Assembly (NCBI GenBank): GCA_041690675.1
Contig: JAWLGU010000008.1
Coordinates: 25,680-89,679, forward strand
DNA length: 64,000 nt
Source of the DNA: UBA7803 sp041690675
GTDB taxonomy: Bacteria; Pseudomonadota; Gammaproteobacteria; Pseudomonadales; Azotimanducaceae
Direction of reading: 5' to 3'
Shown here: positions 1-8,123 of the stretch, piece after piece
How the letters are laid out: each line of letters opens with the position of its first letter
How positions within the stretch are numbered: position 1 is the stretch's first letter
Notes under the pieces: generated by a model
What the model was told of the DNA's origin: nothing
The model's input: the letters and a program-made list of their open reading frames with translations, nothing else
Database searches by the model: none
Position numbers and translations under genes: made by a program

Positions 1-33
1 GCCGGGCGCAAGAGCGGCGGCGTGCGCTATCAT

Positions 34-69
34 GCGCGGGTCCGCGTTGCAGCCAACGCGGGCCCGCGT
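34..69 (+). promoter_or_regulatory. GC-rich stem-loop just before nnrU RBS
   Basis: An inverted repeat with 13-bp arms (36-48 and 55-67, one G:U-type mismatch) encloses a 6-nt loop. It ends directly before the strong Shine-Dalgarno GGAGGAGG at 72-79. There is no U-tract, so it is either the terminator remnant of an upstream gene outside the window or a leader structure that could affect translation of the next gene. Confidence 0.4.
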
Positions 70-86
70 TTGGAGGAGGACCCCGT

Positions 87-776
87 ATGTGGTTGATGCT
101 GCTGGCATCGTTGTTGTTTCTGGGAACGCATCTCGGCGTCAGCAGCACGACGTTGCGCAACCGTCTGGTGGCCATGCTGGGGGAGAAGGGCTATCTCGGC
201 GCCTACTCGCTGGTGGCTGCCATCACCCTGGGCTACCTGATCTGGATCTACGGCGCCTTGCCGCGCTACGACTACCTGTGGATGCCGGACCCGGCGCTCT
301 ACCTGGTGCCCAAGGCAGTGATGCCGCTGGCCATGATCTTCCTGGTAGGCGGATTCATGACCCCCAACCCAACGGCGGTGGGTCAGGAGCGGTCGCTGGA
401 GAAGGCGCAGCAGCCGGAGGACGCGGCCCGGGGGCTGACCCGCATCACGCGGCACCCGTTTCAATGGGCGGTGGCGCTGTGGGCGGGGGCGCATCTGGCC
501 GCCAACGGCGACCGGGTGTCCGTCGTGTTCTTCTCCACGTTTCTGATTCTGAGCCTGGCCGGCAGCGTGCTCATCGACCGGAAGAAGGCGGCGCGGCTCG
601 GTGCCGACTGGGAAGCCTATGCCCGGGCCACCTCCAACGTGCCGTTCGGGGCCATCCTCTCGGGCCGCAACCGTCTCGCTCCGCGGGAGCAGGTGCTGCC
701 TGTGCTGGTCGGGCTGGCGGCGTACCTGCTCGCGTACTGGGCGCACCCCTGGATCGCCGGCGTGCGCATCGCCTGA
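87..776 (+). CDS. NnrU family integral membrane protein
   Basis: 229-residue protein with about five or six hydrophobic segments. It carries the features I associate with the NnrU family: an N-terminal membrane stretch, a TPNP segment near residue 92, and RITRHPFQWAVALW near residues 118-131, which is the conserved R-x-x-RHP-x-x-W core. NnrU was named from nitrite/nitric-oxide reductase clusters and is distantly related to membrane methyltransferases, but its biochemical role is unsettled. No denitrification gene lies nearby here. The start is fixed by GGAGGAGG 7 nt upstream of ATG. It lies 73 nt before the ABC exporter operon and may be read separately from it. Confidence 0.85.
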   Translation: MWLMLLASLLFLGTHLGVSSTTLRNRLVAMLGEKGYLGAYSLVAAITLGYLIWIYGALPRYDYLWMPDPALYLVPKAVMPLAMIFLVGGFMTPNPTAVGQERSLEKAQQPEDAARGLTRITRHPFQWAVALWAGAHLAANGDRVSVVFFSTFLILSLAGSVLIDRKKAARLGADWEAYARATSNVPFGAILSGRNRLAPREQVLPVLVGLAAYLLAYWAHPWIAGVRIA

Positions 777-849
777 TTCCCGGCTGCTCTTGAAATTTTC
801 GTCGGCGCCCCTATGTTTGCGGCTTTGCGCACGGAGGTGAGGCGAGAGC

Positions 850-1791
850 ATGATCGAAGCCGAGCGTCTGACCCGCCGATACGGTGAGTTTCTCGCCGTG
901 GACGGGGTCTCGTTCTCCATCGGCCCTGGCGAGATCGTCGGCCTTCTCGGCCACAATGGCGCCGGCAAGACCACCATCATGAAGATGCTCACCGGGTACC
1001 TCGAGCCCAGCGCGGGGGCGGTGAGGATCGACGGAACCGCGTTGGAGCGGGACCGTCAGCGGGTGCAGCGGCAGATCGGTTACCTGCCGGAAAACCTCCC
1101 GCTGTATCCGGAGATGACGGTGACGGACTATCTGGCGTACAGCGCCGGGCTGCGCGGCGTCGATCCGCAGGCTGCAGTGCCGGGCGCCATGGCGGCCACG
1201 GAGCTGACCGGCAAGGCCCTCGATCCCATCGCGACCTTGTCCCGCGGCTACAAGCAGCGGCTGGGCGTGGCCCAGGCGATCCTCCACGAGCCGCGCTTCC
1301 TGATTCTCGACGAGCCGACCAACGGGCTTGACCCCGGTCAGACCCAGCACATGCGCGCGCTCATCAAGCGCCTGTCCGAGCGGGCCACGGTGATTCTTTC
1401 CACTCACATCATGCAGGAGGTGAACGCGCTGTGCGACCGGGTGCTCATGCTTCGCAACGGTGTGCTGGCGGTCGACGAGCGCCTGGAGGCGCTGCGGGCG
1501 AGCAACCGGCTCCACGTGCGCACGGACGGCGCTGCCGACCTGCCCGGGGTGCTCACCGGCGTGGAAGGCGTGGCCGGCAGCTATGACGCGGGGCAGGGGC
1601 GCTGGGAGATCGAGACCCGCGGCGACGCCGACGCCGTGGCGCAGCGGGTGGCGGCCGCCCTGGTGCAGGCGGGACTGCCCCTCTATCAGCTCGCTTCCGC
1701 CCAGCGGGATCTGGAATCCGTGTTCCGGGAGGTGAACGAGACGGCGGTTGGCGTGGCCAGCGAGGAAGAGGAGGCGGCGCATGCGGCTTGA
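850..1791 (+). CDS. ABC exporter ATP-binding protein, GldA-like
   Basis: 313-residue ABC ATPase powering the membrane partner encoded next. Walker A GHNGAGKT is at residues 34-41, the signature LSRGYKQR near 130, and Walker B LILDEPTNGLDP near 157. A roughly 90-residue C-terminal extension after residue 220 resembles the DUF4162-type tail of ABC-2 drug/lipid exporters. The pairing with a GldF/GldG-like fusion and a DUF4340 protein is the arrangement annotated as gliding-motility-associated ABC transporter. In proteobacteria the substrate is unknown and gliding is not implied. RBS is GGAGGTGAGGCG before ATG, and the 3' end overlaps the next gene by 11 bp. Confidence 0.9.
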   Translation: MIEAERLTRRYGEFLAVDGVSFSIGPGEIVGLLGHNGAGKTTIMKMLTGYLEPSAGAVRIDGTALERDRQRVQRQIGYLPENLPLYPEMTVTDYLAYSAGLRGVDPQAAVPGAMAATELTGKALDPIATLSRGYKQRLGVAQAILHEPRFLILDEPTNGLDPGQTQHMRALIKRLSERATVILSTHIMQEVNALCDRVLMLRNGVLAVDERLEALRASNRLHVRTDGAADLPGVLTGVEGVAGSYDAGQGRWEIETRGDADAVAQRVAAALVQAGLPLYQLASAQRDLESVFREVNETAVGVASEEEEAAHAA

Positions 1792-4702
1792 CGTGATTCG
1801 TCGGGTGGCGAAGAAGGAGCTCACCCTGTTCTTCGCGTCGCCCACGGGCTACCTGTTCCTGCTGGCGTTCCTCGCCGTCACCCTGTTCGTGTTCTTCTGG
1901 GGCGAGGCCTTCTTCGCCCGCAACATCGCCGACGTCCGCCCCATGTTCGAATGGATGCCGGTGCTGCTGATCTTTCTGTGCGCGGCGCTCACCATGCGCA
2001 TGTGGAGCGAAGAGCGCAGGACCGGCACCCTGGAGTTCGTCGCCACCCTGCCGGTGAGCGGCTGGGAGTTCGTGCTCGGAAAGTTCCTCGCCTGCTGGAT
2101 TCTGCTGGCCATCGCCCTGCTGCTGACCCTGCCGCTGCCGCTCACGGTGTCCTTCATCGCCGATCTCGACTGGGGCCCGGTGCTGGCGGGCTACCTGGCC
2201 GCAATGCTGCTGGGGGGCGCGTATCTCGCCATCGGCCTCTTCGTCAGCGCCCGCACCGACAGCCAGATCGTCAGCCTGATCGTCGCCTCGTTCGTCGCGG
2301 GAATCTTCTATCTGCTGGGGAGCCCGGTGCTGACGGATCTGGCCGGCGGCTTCTGGGCCGATCTGCTGCGGGGCCTGGGCACCGGCTCCCGGTTCGAGTC
2401 CATCACCCGGGGGGTGCTGGACGTTCGCGACCTCTACTACTACGTGTCACTGCTGGCAGTGTTCCTGGCCCTGAACGTCTACGCCCTGGAAGCCCAGCGC
2501 TGGGCGCAGGACGGCCCGCCGGCGCAGCACCGCGGCTGGATCCTGGGCACCACCTTGCTCGTAGCCAACCTGCTGGCGGCCAACGTCTGGTTGTCCCAGC
2601 TCACCGCCCTGCGGGCCGACGTCACGGAAGGCAACATCTACTCCATCTCCGACGCGACCCGCAGCTATCTGGCCCAGCTCGAGGAGCCGCTGCTGATCCG
2701 CGGCTACTTCAGCACCAGGACCCATCCGCTGCTGGCGCCTCTGGTGCCGCGGATGCGCGACCTGCTGAACGAGTACGAGATCGCGGGTGATGGGCGGGTG
2801 CGCGTGGAGATCGTCGATCCCGCGTCCGACCCGGAGCTCGAGGACGAGGCCAACGCCAAGTACGGCATCCGGCCGGTGCCGTTCCAGGTGGCGGACCGCT
2901 ACGAGTCGAGCCTGGTGAACTCCTACTTCGACGTGCTGGTGCAGTACGGCGACGAGTACGAGGTGCTCGGCTTCCGCGACCTCATCGAGGTGAAGGTGGT
3001 GAGCGAGTCGGAGCTCGACGTCCAGCTGCGCAACCCCGAGTACGACGTCACGCGCAGCATCAAGAAGGTGCTCTACGGATTCCGCGGCGGCGGCAGCATC
3101 TTCGACAGCATCCAGAAGCCCATACAGTTCGTCGGCTACCTGTCTGCCGACGACAAGCTGCCGCCCGCGCTGGCGGAGTACCGTGGCGTGCTGCGGGAGG
3201 TGCTCGAGGAGCTCGCCGACGAAGGCGACGAGGAGTTCTCGGCGGAGATCGTGGATCCCGATGCCGGCGACGGCAGCCTGGCGCGACGGATCCAGGAGGA
3301 GTATGGCTTCCGCCCCATGGCCGCGAGCCTGTTCGATCTGAATCAGTTCTACTTCTATCTGACCCTGACGGACGGGGAGACGGTGCTGCAGATCCCGCTG
3401 CCGGACGCCCTGTCCGCCGACGCCACCCGGCGCGCCATCGAGGAGGGGCTGAAGCGCTTCGCCAGCGGATTGCTCAAGACCGTGGCGCTGGTGGCACCGG
3501 AGTCGCCGCCGCCCATGATGGGGATGCCTCACGCCGGCGGTAACAGTTTCTCTCAGCTCCAGGAGTTCCTGCGTCAGGACTTCGAGGTCGTCGATGCGAA
3601 GCTCGACGACGGCCGGGTTCCGGAGGGCGCCGAGTTGCTGATGGTGCTGGATCCCCAGGGACTCGACGAGCGAGCCGTGTTCGCGGTGGATCAGTTCCTG
3701 ATGAAGGGCGGCACGGTGGTGCTGTCCACCGGCAGCTACGCCGCGCAGCTCACCCAGCAGTCGCTCACGGGGCAGAAGCGCACTTCGGGACTGGAGGACT
3801 GGCTCGCGCATCACGGCGTGGTGCTGGGCGACGGGATGGTGATGGATCCGCAGAACGCGGCGTTCCCGGCGCCGGTGACCCGTCAGGTGGGGGGCTTCAG
3901 CTTCCAGGAGCTGGTGATGCTGGACTACCCCTACTTCGTGGACGTGCGGCCGCCGGGTCTCAACGAGGACATCGGCATCACCGCCGGACTGCCCCAGGTG
4001 ACCGTGGCGTGGGCTTCGCCCCTGGAGACGGCGACGGAACTCGAAGGCCGCACGGTGACGCCGCTGCTCACCAGCTCGCCGGGGAGCTGGGTGTCCAGCG
4101 ATCCCGACGTCATGCCGCGAATCACCGAGACCGGGCTGTCCGGCTTCGCGCCCGAGGGTCCCCGAGGGCCCAGGACGCTGGCCCTGATGATGGAGGGCCG
4201 GTTCCAGTCCTACTTCGCCGGCAAGGAATCGCCTCTGCTGACGGGCGCGGAATCGGCGGGAAACGCGGATGAGTCCGCGGCCGAGGCGGAGCAGGCGGAC
4301 GGCGAGGTGGCTACGGAAGACGAGCTGGGGGTGGTCAGCAGTGTCATCGAACGCTCTCCGGAATCGGCGCGCCTGTTCGTGTTCGGCTCCAACGACTTTC
4401 TCTCCGACCAGGTGCTGCGGGTGATCGGCTCCGCCGAGGGCACGATCTACGGCAACAGCCTGCAGCTCATGGCCAACGTGGTGGACTGGTCGCTCGAGGA
4501 CCGGAACCTGTTGCAGATTCGCTCCCGGGGGCATTTCAACCGTACCCTGCCGCCCCTCGAGCCGGCCCAGCAGGCCGGTCTGGAAACCCTCAACTACGCG
4601 CTGGCGCTCGGCGGCGTAGGGCTGGTGTTCCTCTGGCATCGGCGCCGGGTGAAGCGGGACGAGCGGATCTACCGGTCTTGGCTGGCGGAGGCGCGAGGAT
4701 GA
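1781..4702 (+). CDS. ABC-2 permease fused to GldG-like auxiliary domain
   Basis: 973-residue membrane protein. Residues 1-250 form an ABC-2 type permease with about six membrane segments. Another membrane anchor follows near 260-280, then a long periplasmic region matching the GldG/ABC_transp_aux architecture (about 300-900). A last hydrophobic segment near 935-955 ends in a basic tail. In Bacteroidetes GldF and GldG are separate genes; here they are one polypeptide. The ATG at 1781 is preferred over the in-frame upstream start at 1748 because it begins a normal membrane-protein N-terminus (MRLDVIRRVAKKEL) behind GAGGAAGAGGAGG. It overlaps the ATPase gene by 11 bp and the DUF4340 gene by 4 bp, so the three products are probably made in balance. 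Confidence 0.88.
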   Translation: MRLDVIRRVAKKELTLFFASPTGYLFLLAFLAVTLFVFFWGEAFFARNIADVRPMFEWMPVLLIFLCAALTMRMWSEERRTGTLEFVATLPVSGWEFVLGKFLACWILLAIALLLTLPLPLTVSFIADLDWGPVLAGYLAAMLLGGAYLAIGLFVSARTDSQIVSLIVASFVAGIFYLLGSPVLTDLAGGFWADLLRGLGTGSRFESITRGVLDVRDLYYYVSLLAVFLALNVYALEAQRWAQDGPPAQHRGWILGTTLLVANLLAANVWLSQLTALRADVTEGNIYSISDATRSYLAQLEEPLLIRGYFSTRTHPLLAPLVPRMRDLLNEYEIAGDGRVRVEIVDPASDPELEDEANAKYGIRPVPFQVADRYESSLVNSYFDVLVQYGDEYEVLGFRDLIEVKVVSESELDVQLRNPEYDVTRSIKKVLYGFRGGGSIFDSIQKPIQFVGYLSADDKLPPALAEYRGVLREVLEELADEGDEEFSAEIVDPDAGDGSLARRIQEEYGFRPMAASLFDLNQFYFYLTLTDGETVLQIPLPDALSADATRRAIEEGLKRFASGLLKTVALVAPESPPPMMGMPHAGGNSFSQLQEFLRQDFEVVDAKLDDGRVPEGAELLMVLDPQGLDERAVFAVDQFLMKGGTVVLSTGSYAAQLTQQSLTGQKRTSGLEDWLAHHGVVLGDGMVMDPQNAAFPAPVTRQVGGFSFQELVMLDYPYFVDVRPPGLNEDIGITAGLPQVTVAWASPLETATELEGRTVTPLLTSSPGSWVSSDPDVMPRITETGLSGFAPEGPRGPRTLALMMEGRFQSYFAGKESPLLTGAESAGNADESAAEAEQADGEVATEDELGVVSSVIERSPESARLFVFGSNDFLSDQVLRVIGSAEGTIYGNSLQLMANVVDWSLEDRNLLQIRSRGHFNRTLPPLEPAQQAGLETLNYALALGGVGLVFLWHRRRVKRDERIYRSWLAEARG

Positions 4703-5643
4703 ACGGACGTGTGACGCAACTGAGCGGTCTGCTGGCACTCCAGCTCCTGGTCATCGCGGGGGTGCTGGTAACGGGCGCCGGGCTGGGGGACGCGGAACAG
4801 CGGCCGCTGCTGCAATTCGATCCTCACGTGGTCGACACCTTCAGGGTGGAGGTCGACGACGACGCGGTGGTGATGACCCGGCAGGACGGCGGCTGGCGTC
4901 TCGACAACGGTCATCCGGCACAGTCCGACAAGGTGGAGAAGGTGCTCGAGCGGCTCGCGGACCTGCCAGCGGTGTGGCCTGTCGCCACCAGCGCCAGCGC
5001 TGTCGAGCGATTCGAGGTGGCCGAGAAGAAGCATCAGCGCCACCTGGTTCTGGCGGCAGGTGACGACACCGTGGCCGAGCTGTATCTCGGCACGTCGCCG
5101 GGGTATCGGCGCGTGCACGCCCGCCGCGGGGACGACGATGCGGTCTACAGCGTCGAGCTGGCGAACTACGAGCTGCCGGTGAAACCCGGTGACTGGCTGG
5201 ACAAGACGCTGCTGCAGCCGCGCGGCGACATCACTGCCGTGAGCCGGGGTGACGCCTGGCGCCTCAGCCGTGGCGAGGAAGGCTGGATCCTGGACGGTGA
5301 GGCCGCCGATCAGGAAGCCGCCGACCGGTTGGCTACCCGGCTCCGGGAACTGCGGGTGACGGGTCTGGCGGAGGCGCCGCCGGACGAGAGCGCCCTGACG
5401 GCGGAGCTGTCGATCTCCGACGGCGAAGGCGACTATAGCCTGACGATCTTCGGCGACGGCGATGCCGCGGACTACGTGGTCGCCTCCGGTCGCCGCGACG
5501 GCTATTTCCGCCTGGCGAGCTACGTGGCGGACCAGCTGGTCGTGGAGCGCGAGTCGCTGCTGCCGGAGGAGGAGGCCGTGGCTGCGGAGGCGTCGGCGGG
5601 TGACCCCGCTGCGGATCAGACTGCGGAGCAGCAAGCGCCATAG
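4699..5643 (+). CDS. DUF4340 domain protein of the Gld-like exporter
   Basis: 314-residue protein with one N-terminal membrane anchor (about residues 8-25) and a periplasmic beta-rich region. It has the repeated W-x-L-D-N/W-x-L-S-x-G-x-x-W segments typical of DUF4340 proteins, which are regularly the third gene of GldA-GldFG-like operons. Its role is unknown; a periplasmic accessory of the exporter is inferred from context only. ATG at 4699 overlaps the stop of the permease gene (ATGA), so I reject the track start 21 nt upstream. The last 25 residues are Ala/Glu-rich and probably disordered. Confidence 0.82.
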   Translation: MNGRVTQLSGLLALQLLVIAGVLVTGAGLGDAEQRPLLQFDPHVVDTFRVEVDDDAVVMTRQDGGWRLDNGHPAQSDKVEKVLERLADLPAVWPVATSASAVERFEVAEKKHQRHLVLAAGDDTVAELYLGTSPGYRRVHARRGDDDAVYSVELANYELPVKPGDWLDKTLLQPRGDITAVSRGDAWRLSRGEEGWILDGEAADQEAADRLATRLRELRVTGLAEAPPDESALTAELSISDGEGDYSLTIFGDGDAADYVVASGRRDGYFRLASYVADQLVVERESLLPEEEAVAAEASAGDPAADQTAEQQAP

Positions 5644-5687
5644 CGGCGCACCGAGCTACACTGGCGTGGCGTCCACGAGGATTTTCC

Positions 5688-6464
5688 ATGGCGAGCCGCG
5701 CCGTCTCCGCCCTGCTGCTCTCCTCGCTGCTGCTCGGCGGCTGCATGACGCGTGCCGCGGACCCGGGGTGGGGACCACGCCTGTCGGCGGCCGCGGAGCT
5801 GCGCGCGGCCGCGGTGGACGCTGCTCGGTCGCCGGCCACCTGGATGCCGCTGACAGCCGCTGCGGCTCTGGCGTTGACCGATACCGACGACGACCTTTCC
5901 CGCTGGGCGGCCGACGAGACGCCGCTGTTCGGCGGCGACGCGGAGTCTGCGAGCGACGATCTGCGCATGGCGGCGAACGTGGCCTACGGCCTCACCGCGC
6001 TGCTGGCCCCCAGCCGCGGCCCGGGCCGCAAGGCCGGTGGCCTGCTGGTGGGTGCGGTGACCCTGGGCCTGGAGAACGCCATCACCGACGCGGTCAAGAA
6101 CGTGAGTGACCGTGAGCGGCCCGACGGCAGCAACGACGAGAGCTTCACCTCGGGGCATGCCGGACGAAGCTCGGCCGCCAGCACGCTGGCCCGGCGAAAT
6201 CTCGACTACATGGCATTGCCAGGCTGGCTGGACACGGGTGCCCGGGTGGCCCTCCAGGGCGTGGCCGCCGCCACCGGCTGGGCCCGGGTGGAGGCCGAGC
6301 GGCACCACGTGACCGACGTGCTGGCGGGCTACGCGCTGGGCCATTTCGTCGCGGCCTTCATGCACCGGGCTTTCATGGCGTCGCCGGCGGCGCCGTTACG
6401 GGTCACTTTCCAGCCCCGGCCACGGGGCGGTGCCTGGACCGTGACGGTGCCGCTCGGGCGCTGA
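5688..6464 (+). CDS. PAP2-family phosphatase lipoprotein
   Basis: 258-residue predicted lipoprotein: signal peptide with lipobox LGGC (Cys19). It has the three phosphatase motifs of the PAP2/acid phosphatase superfamily: K-x6-RP in KNVSDRERP, SGH in FTSGHAGRS, and R...HHVTD with the H-x3-D spacing. Only weak hydrophobic segments follow the signal, so it is closer to soluble, lipid-anchored periplasmic acid phosphatases than to six-helix undecaprenyl-PP phosphatases. The substrate cannot be told. It stands alone between the exporter operon and the HAD gene. Confidence 0.82.
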   Translation: MASRAVSALLLSSLLLGGCMTRAADPGWGPRLSAAAELRAAAVDAARSPATWMPLTAAAALALTDTDDDLSRWAADETPLFGGDAESASDDLRMAANVAYGLTALLAPSRGPGRKAGGLLVGAVTLGLENAITDAVKNVSDRERPDGSNDESFTSGHAGRSSAASTLARRNLDYMALPGWLDTGARVALQGVAAATGWARVEAERHHVTDVLAGYALGHFVAAFMHRAFMASPAAPLRVTFQPRPRGGAWTVTVPLGR

Positions 6465-6518
6465 TGGGGCGGTTTGATCGCCGGGGCCGACCGACTTAAC
6501 CTTCTCGAAGCCAGGCGT

Positions 6519-6535
6519 GCCCGGTTCCACCGGGC
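6519..6535. terminator. Perfect 7-bp hairpin after PAP2 gene
   Basis: GCCCGGT-TCC-ACCGGGC, followed by another GC-rich stretch without a T-run. It lies 55 nt after the PAP2 stop, in the 192-nt gap before the HAD gene. It may be a weak terminator or an mRNA-stabilising hairpin. Confidence 0.3.
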
Positions 6536-6656
6536 CGCCGGGCGGCATCACCATGCGAGGATCGGCAATGCAGATACGCCAGCGCGGACGGCGGGTGGGA
6601 CCGTCGGCGCCGTGAGCTTCAGATGGCGCGGACGGTTCCGGCGCGGCGGAGACATC

Positions 6657-7388
6657 GTGCACACCGATTTCGAGCATTACCTCGGCGCCCTGCGCCAACC
6701 CGCGAGCGATGCCGACGTGGTGGCGTTCTTCGATCTCGACCGCACCATCATCGCCGGTTACTCCGTCGCGGCCCTGGCCTGGGAACGCATGCGCAGCGGG
6801 TCGGTGCCGCTGCGTCATCTGCTTTCCTCGGCCGGCGTCTTTCTCGGCTATGGCATCGGCCGGGCCGACTATCACGACCTGCTCACCACCACCGTGCGCG
6901 ATCTGGCGGGGGAATCGGAGCAGGCGCTGGTGGATCTGGGCGAGCGGGCCTTCCGGTCCCGGGTCCAGGGCTGGATCTACGCGGAGGCCCGTCGTCTCAT
7001 CGAAGCCCATCGCAGCCGGGGCCACCACGTGGTCATCGTCACGTCGGCCACGCGGTTTCAGGCCGCGCCCATCGCCCGCGAGCTGGGAGTGGACGCGCTG
7101 TCCTGCACCGAGGTGGAAGTGGAGGACGGCTGGATCACCGGAAAGGCGCTGCCGTGCTTCGGTGTGGGCAAGCTGTCCGCCGCGGAGCACCTCGTTCACG
7201 AGCGCAAGGCCGACATCGCGAACGCCTACTTCTACTCCGACTCCAGTGACGATCTGCCGCTGCTGGAGGCGGTGGGGCGGCCGGTGGTGGTGAACCCGAA
7301 GAGCGCCATGGCCCGTCTCGCGGTGTCCCGTGGCTGGCCTTGTCTGTTATTCGAGGCGCCGGGAGTCGGCCGATGGGCCGCCGCCTGA
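6657..7388 (+). CDS. HAD-IB family phosphatase
   Basis: About 243-residue HAD hydrolase of subfamily IB (SerB-like). The nucleophile motif FFDLDRTII gives Asp26/Asp28, motif II lies in VVIVTSATRFQAAPIA, and motif III/IV is YSDSSDDLPLLEAVG. The helical cap between motifs I and II (AWERMRSG...YHDLLTTTVRDLAG) is the IB type seen in phosphoserine phosphatase-like and lipid-linked HAD-IB proteins. The substrate is unknown. The start is uncertain: GTG at 6657 follows GGCGGAGACATC and begins just before the fold; a GTG at 6612 and a start at 6474 are also open. It overlaps the next gene by 16 bp. Confidence 0.82.
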   Translation: MHTDFEHYLGALRQPASDADVVAFFDLDRTIIAGYSVAALAWERMRSGSVPLRHLLSSAGVFLGYGIGRADYHDLLTTTVRDLAGESEQALVDLGERAFRSRVQGWIYAEARRLIEAHRSRGHHVVIVTSATRFQAAPIARELGVDALSCTEVEVEDGWITGKALPCFGVGKLSAAEHLVHERKADIANAYFYSDSSDDLPLLEAVGRPVVVNPKSAMARLAVSRGWPCLLFEAPGVGRWAAA

Positions 7389-8029
7389 GCCGGCCCGGGC
7401 GACGGTTACGCTTCGTGCTGGTGCTGCTCGGCGCCTTGGCGACGGCCGCCATGGCCGATGACGACGCCACGACCCTGCGCTACCAGGGGTTCGTCGCGGG
7501 GGTCCCGGTGGGCGAGGCCACGGTCTCGGTGTCGGTGGGCGGCGGCCGCTACCGGGTGGAAGGCTCGGCACGGTCCAACGGCTGGCTCCGGGGCTTCACT
7601 GACTGGCGCAATCGTTTTCGAGCCCACGGCCGCCTCGCGGGCCCGGTACCGGCGCCGACGGAATTCACCTACACCGAGCAGGACCGCGACAAGCGCCGGA
7701 CGGTGATGGTCCGGGACGGCATGCTGCAGGTGACGAAGAACGGCAAGCGCCGCCCCAAGCGCCCGTCAGCCCTGGCACCCGACGTAGTCACCGCGCTGTT
7801 CGTGCAGCCGCGCTGCCAGGGCGATCAGACGCTGCACACCGGCCGTCACGTCTACCGTCTGAGCCAGCTCAACGGCGGCGCCGGGACATGTCGCTATGCG
7901 GTGGTGGACGACGACGGCGATCGCTTCGAGGTCGAGGTGACGCTGGCGGAGCGCGGCGAGCTGGTGGTGCCGGAACGCATCACGGTGAGCGGGTGGTTGA
8001 CCGGCCGCATCGAGCTGGTGGAGCCCTGA
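7373..8029 (+). CDS. DUF3108 domain exported protein
   Basis: 218-residue protein with a basic N-terminus and a signal-peptide core (FVLVLLGALATAAMA). The body is beta-rich: LRYQGFVAGVPVGEA, GWLRGFTDW, and EFTYTEQDRDKRRTV, the pattern of DUF3108 proteins, which are periplasmic and of unknown function. ATG at 7373 is chosen because the signal peptide starts there; it overlaps the 3' end of the HAD gene by 16 bp, so the two are co-translated. Nothing in the sequence shows a catalytic site. Confidence 0.78.
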   Translation: MGRRLSRPGRRLRFVLVLLGALATAAMADDDATTLRYQGFVAGVPVGEATVSVSVGGGRYRVEGSARSNGWLRGFTDWRNRFRAHGRLAGPVPAPTEFTYTEQDRDKRRTVMVRDGMLQVTKNGKRRPKRPSALAPDVVTALFVQPRCQGDQTLHTGRHVYRLSQLNGGAGTCRYAVVDDDGDRFEVEVTLAERGELVVPERITVSGWLTGRIELVEP

Positions 8030-8123
8030 CCTGATACCGGCGCCGCCCGGAATGGACGGAGAATCGGCGTGCTGGGTAGAATGCGTTTCATTCTTCTAAC
8101 CTTTTGCTTGTAGGGGACTCACC

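Noticed and set aside
2447..4738. Long open frame (763 codons) on the minus strand
   Set aside because: Antisense to the fused ABC permease gene; no recognisable motif.
850..5643. True gliding-motility operon
   Set aside because: The Gld names come from Bacteroidetes; the same exporter type is widespread in non-gliding proteobacteria and no other Gld gene is present.
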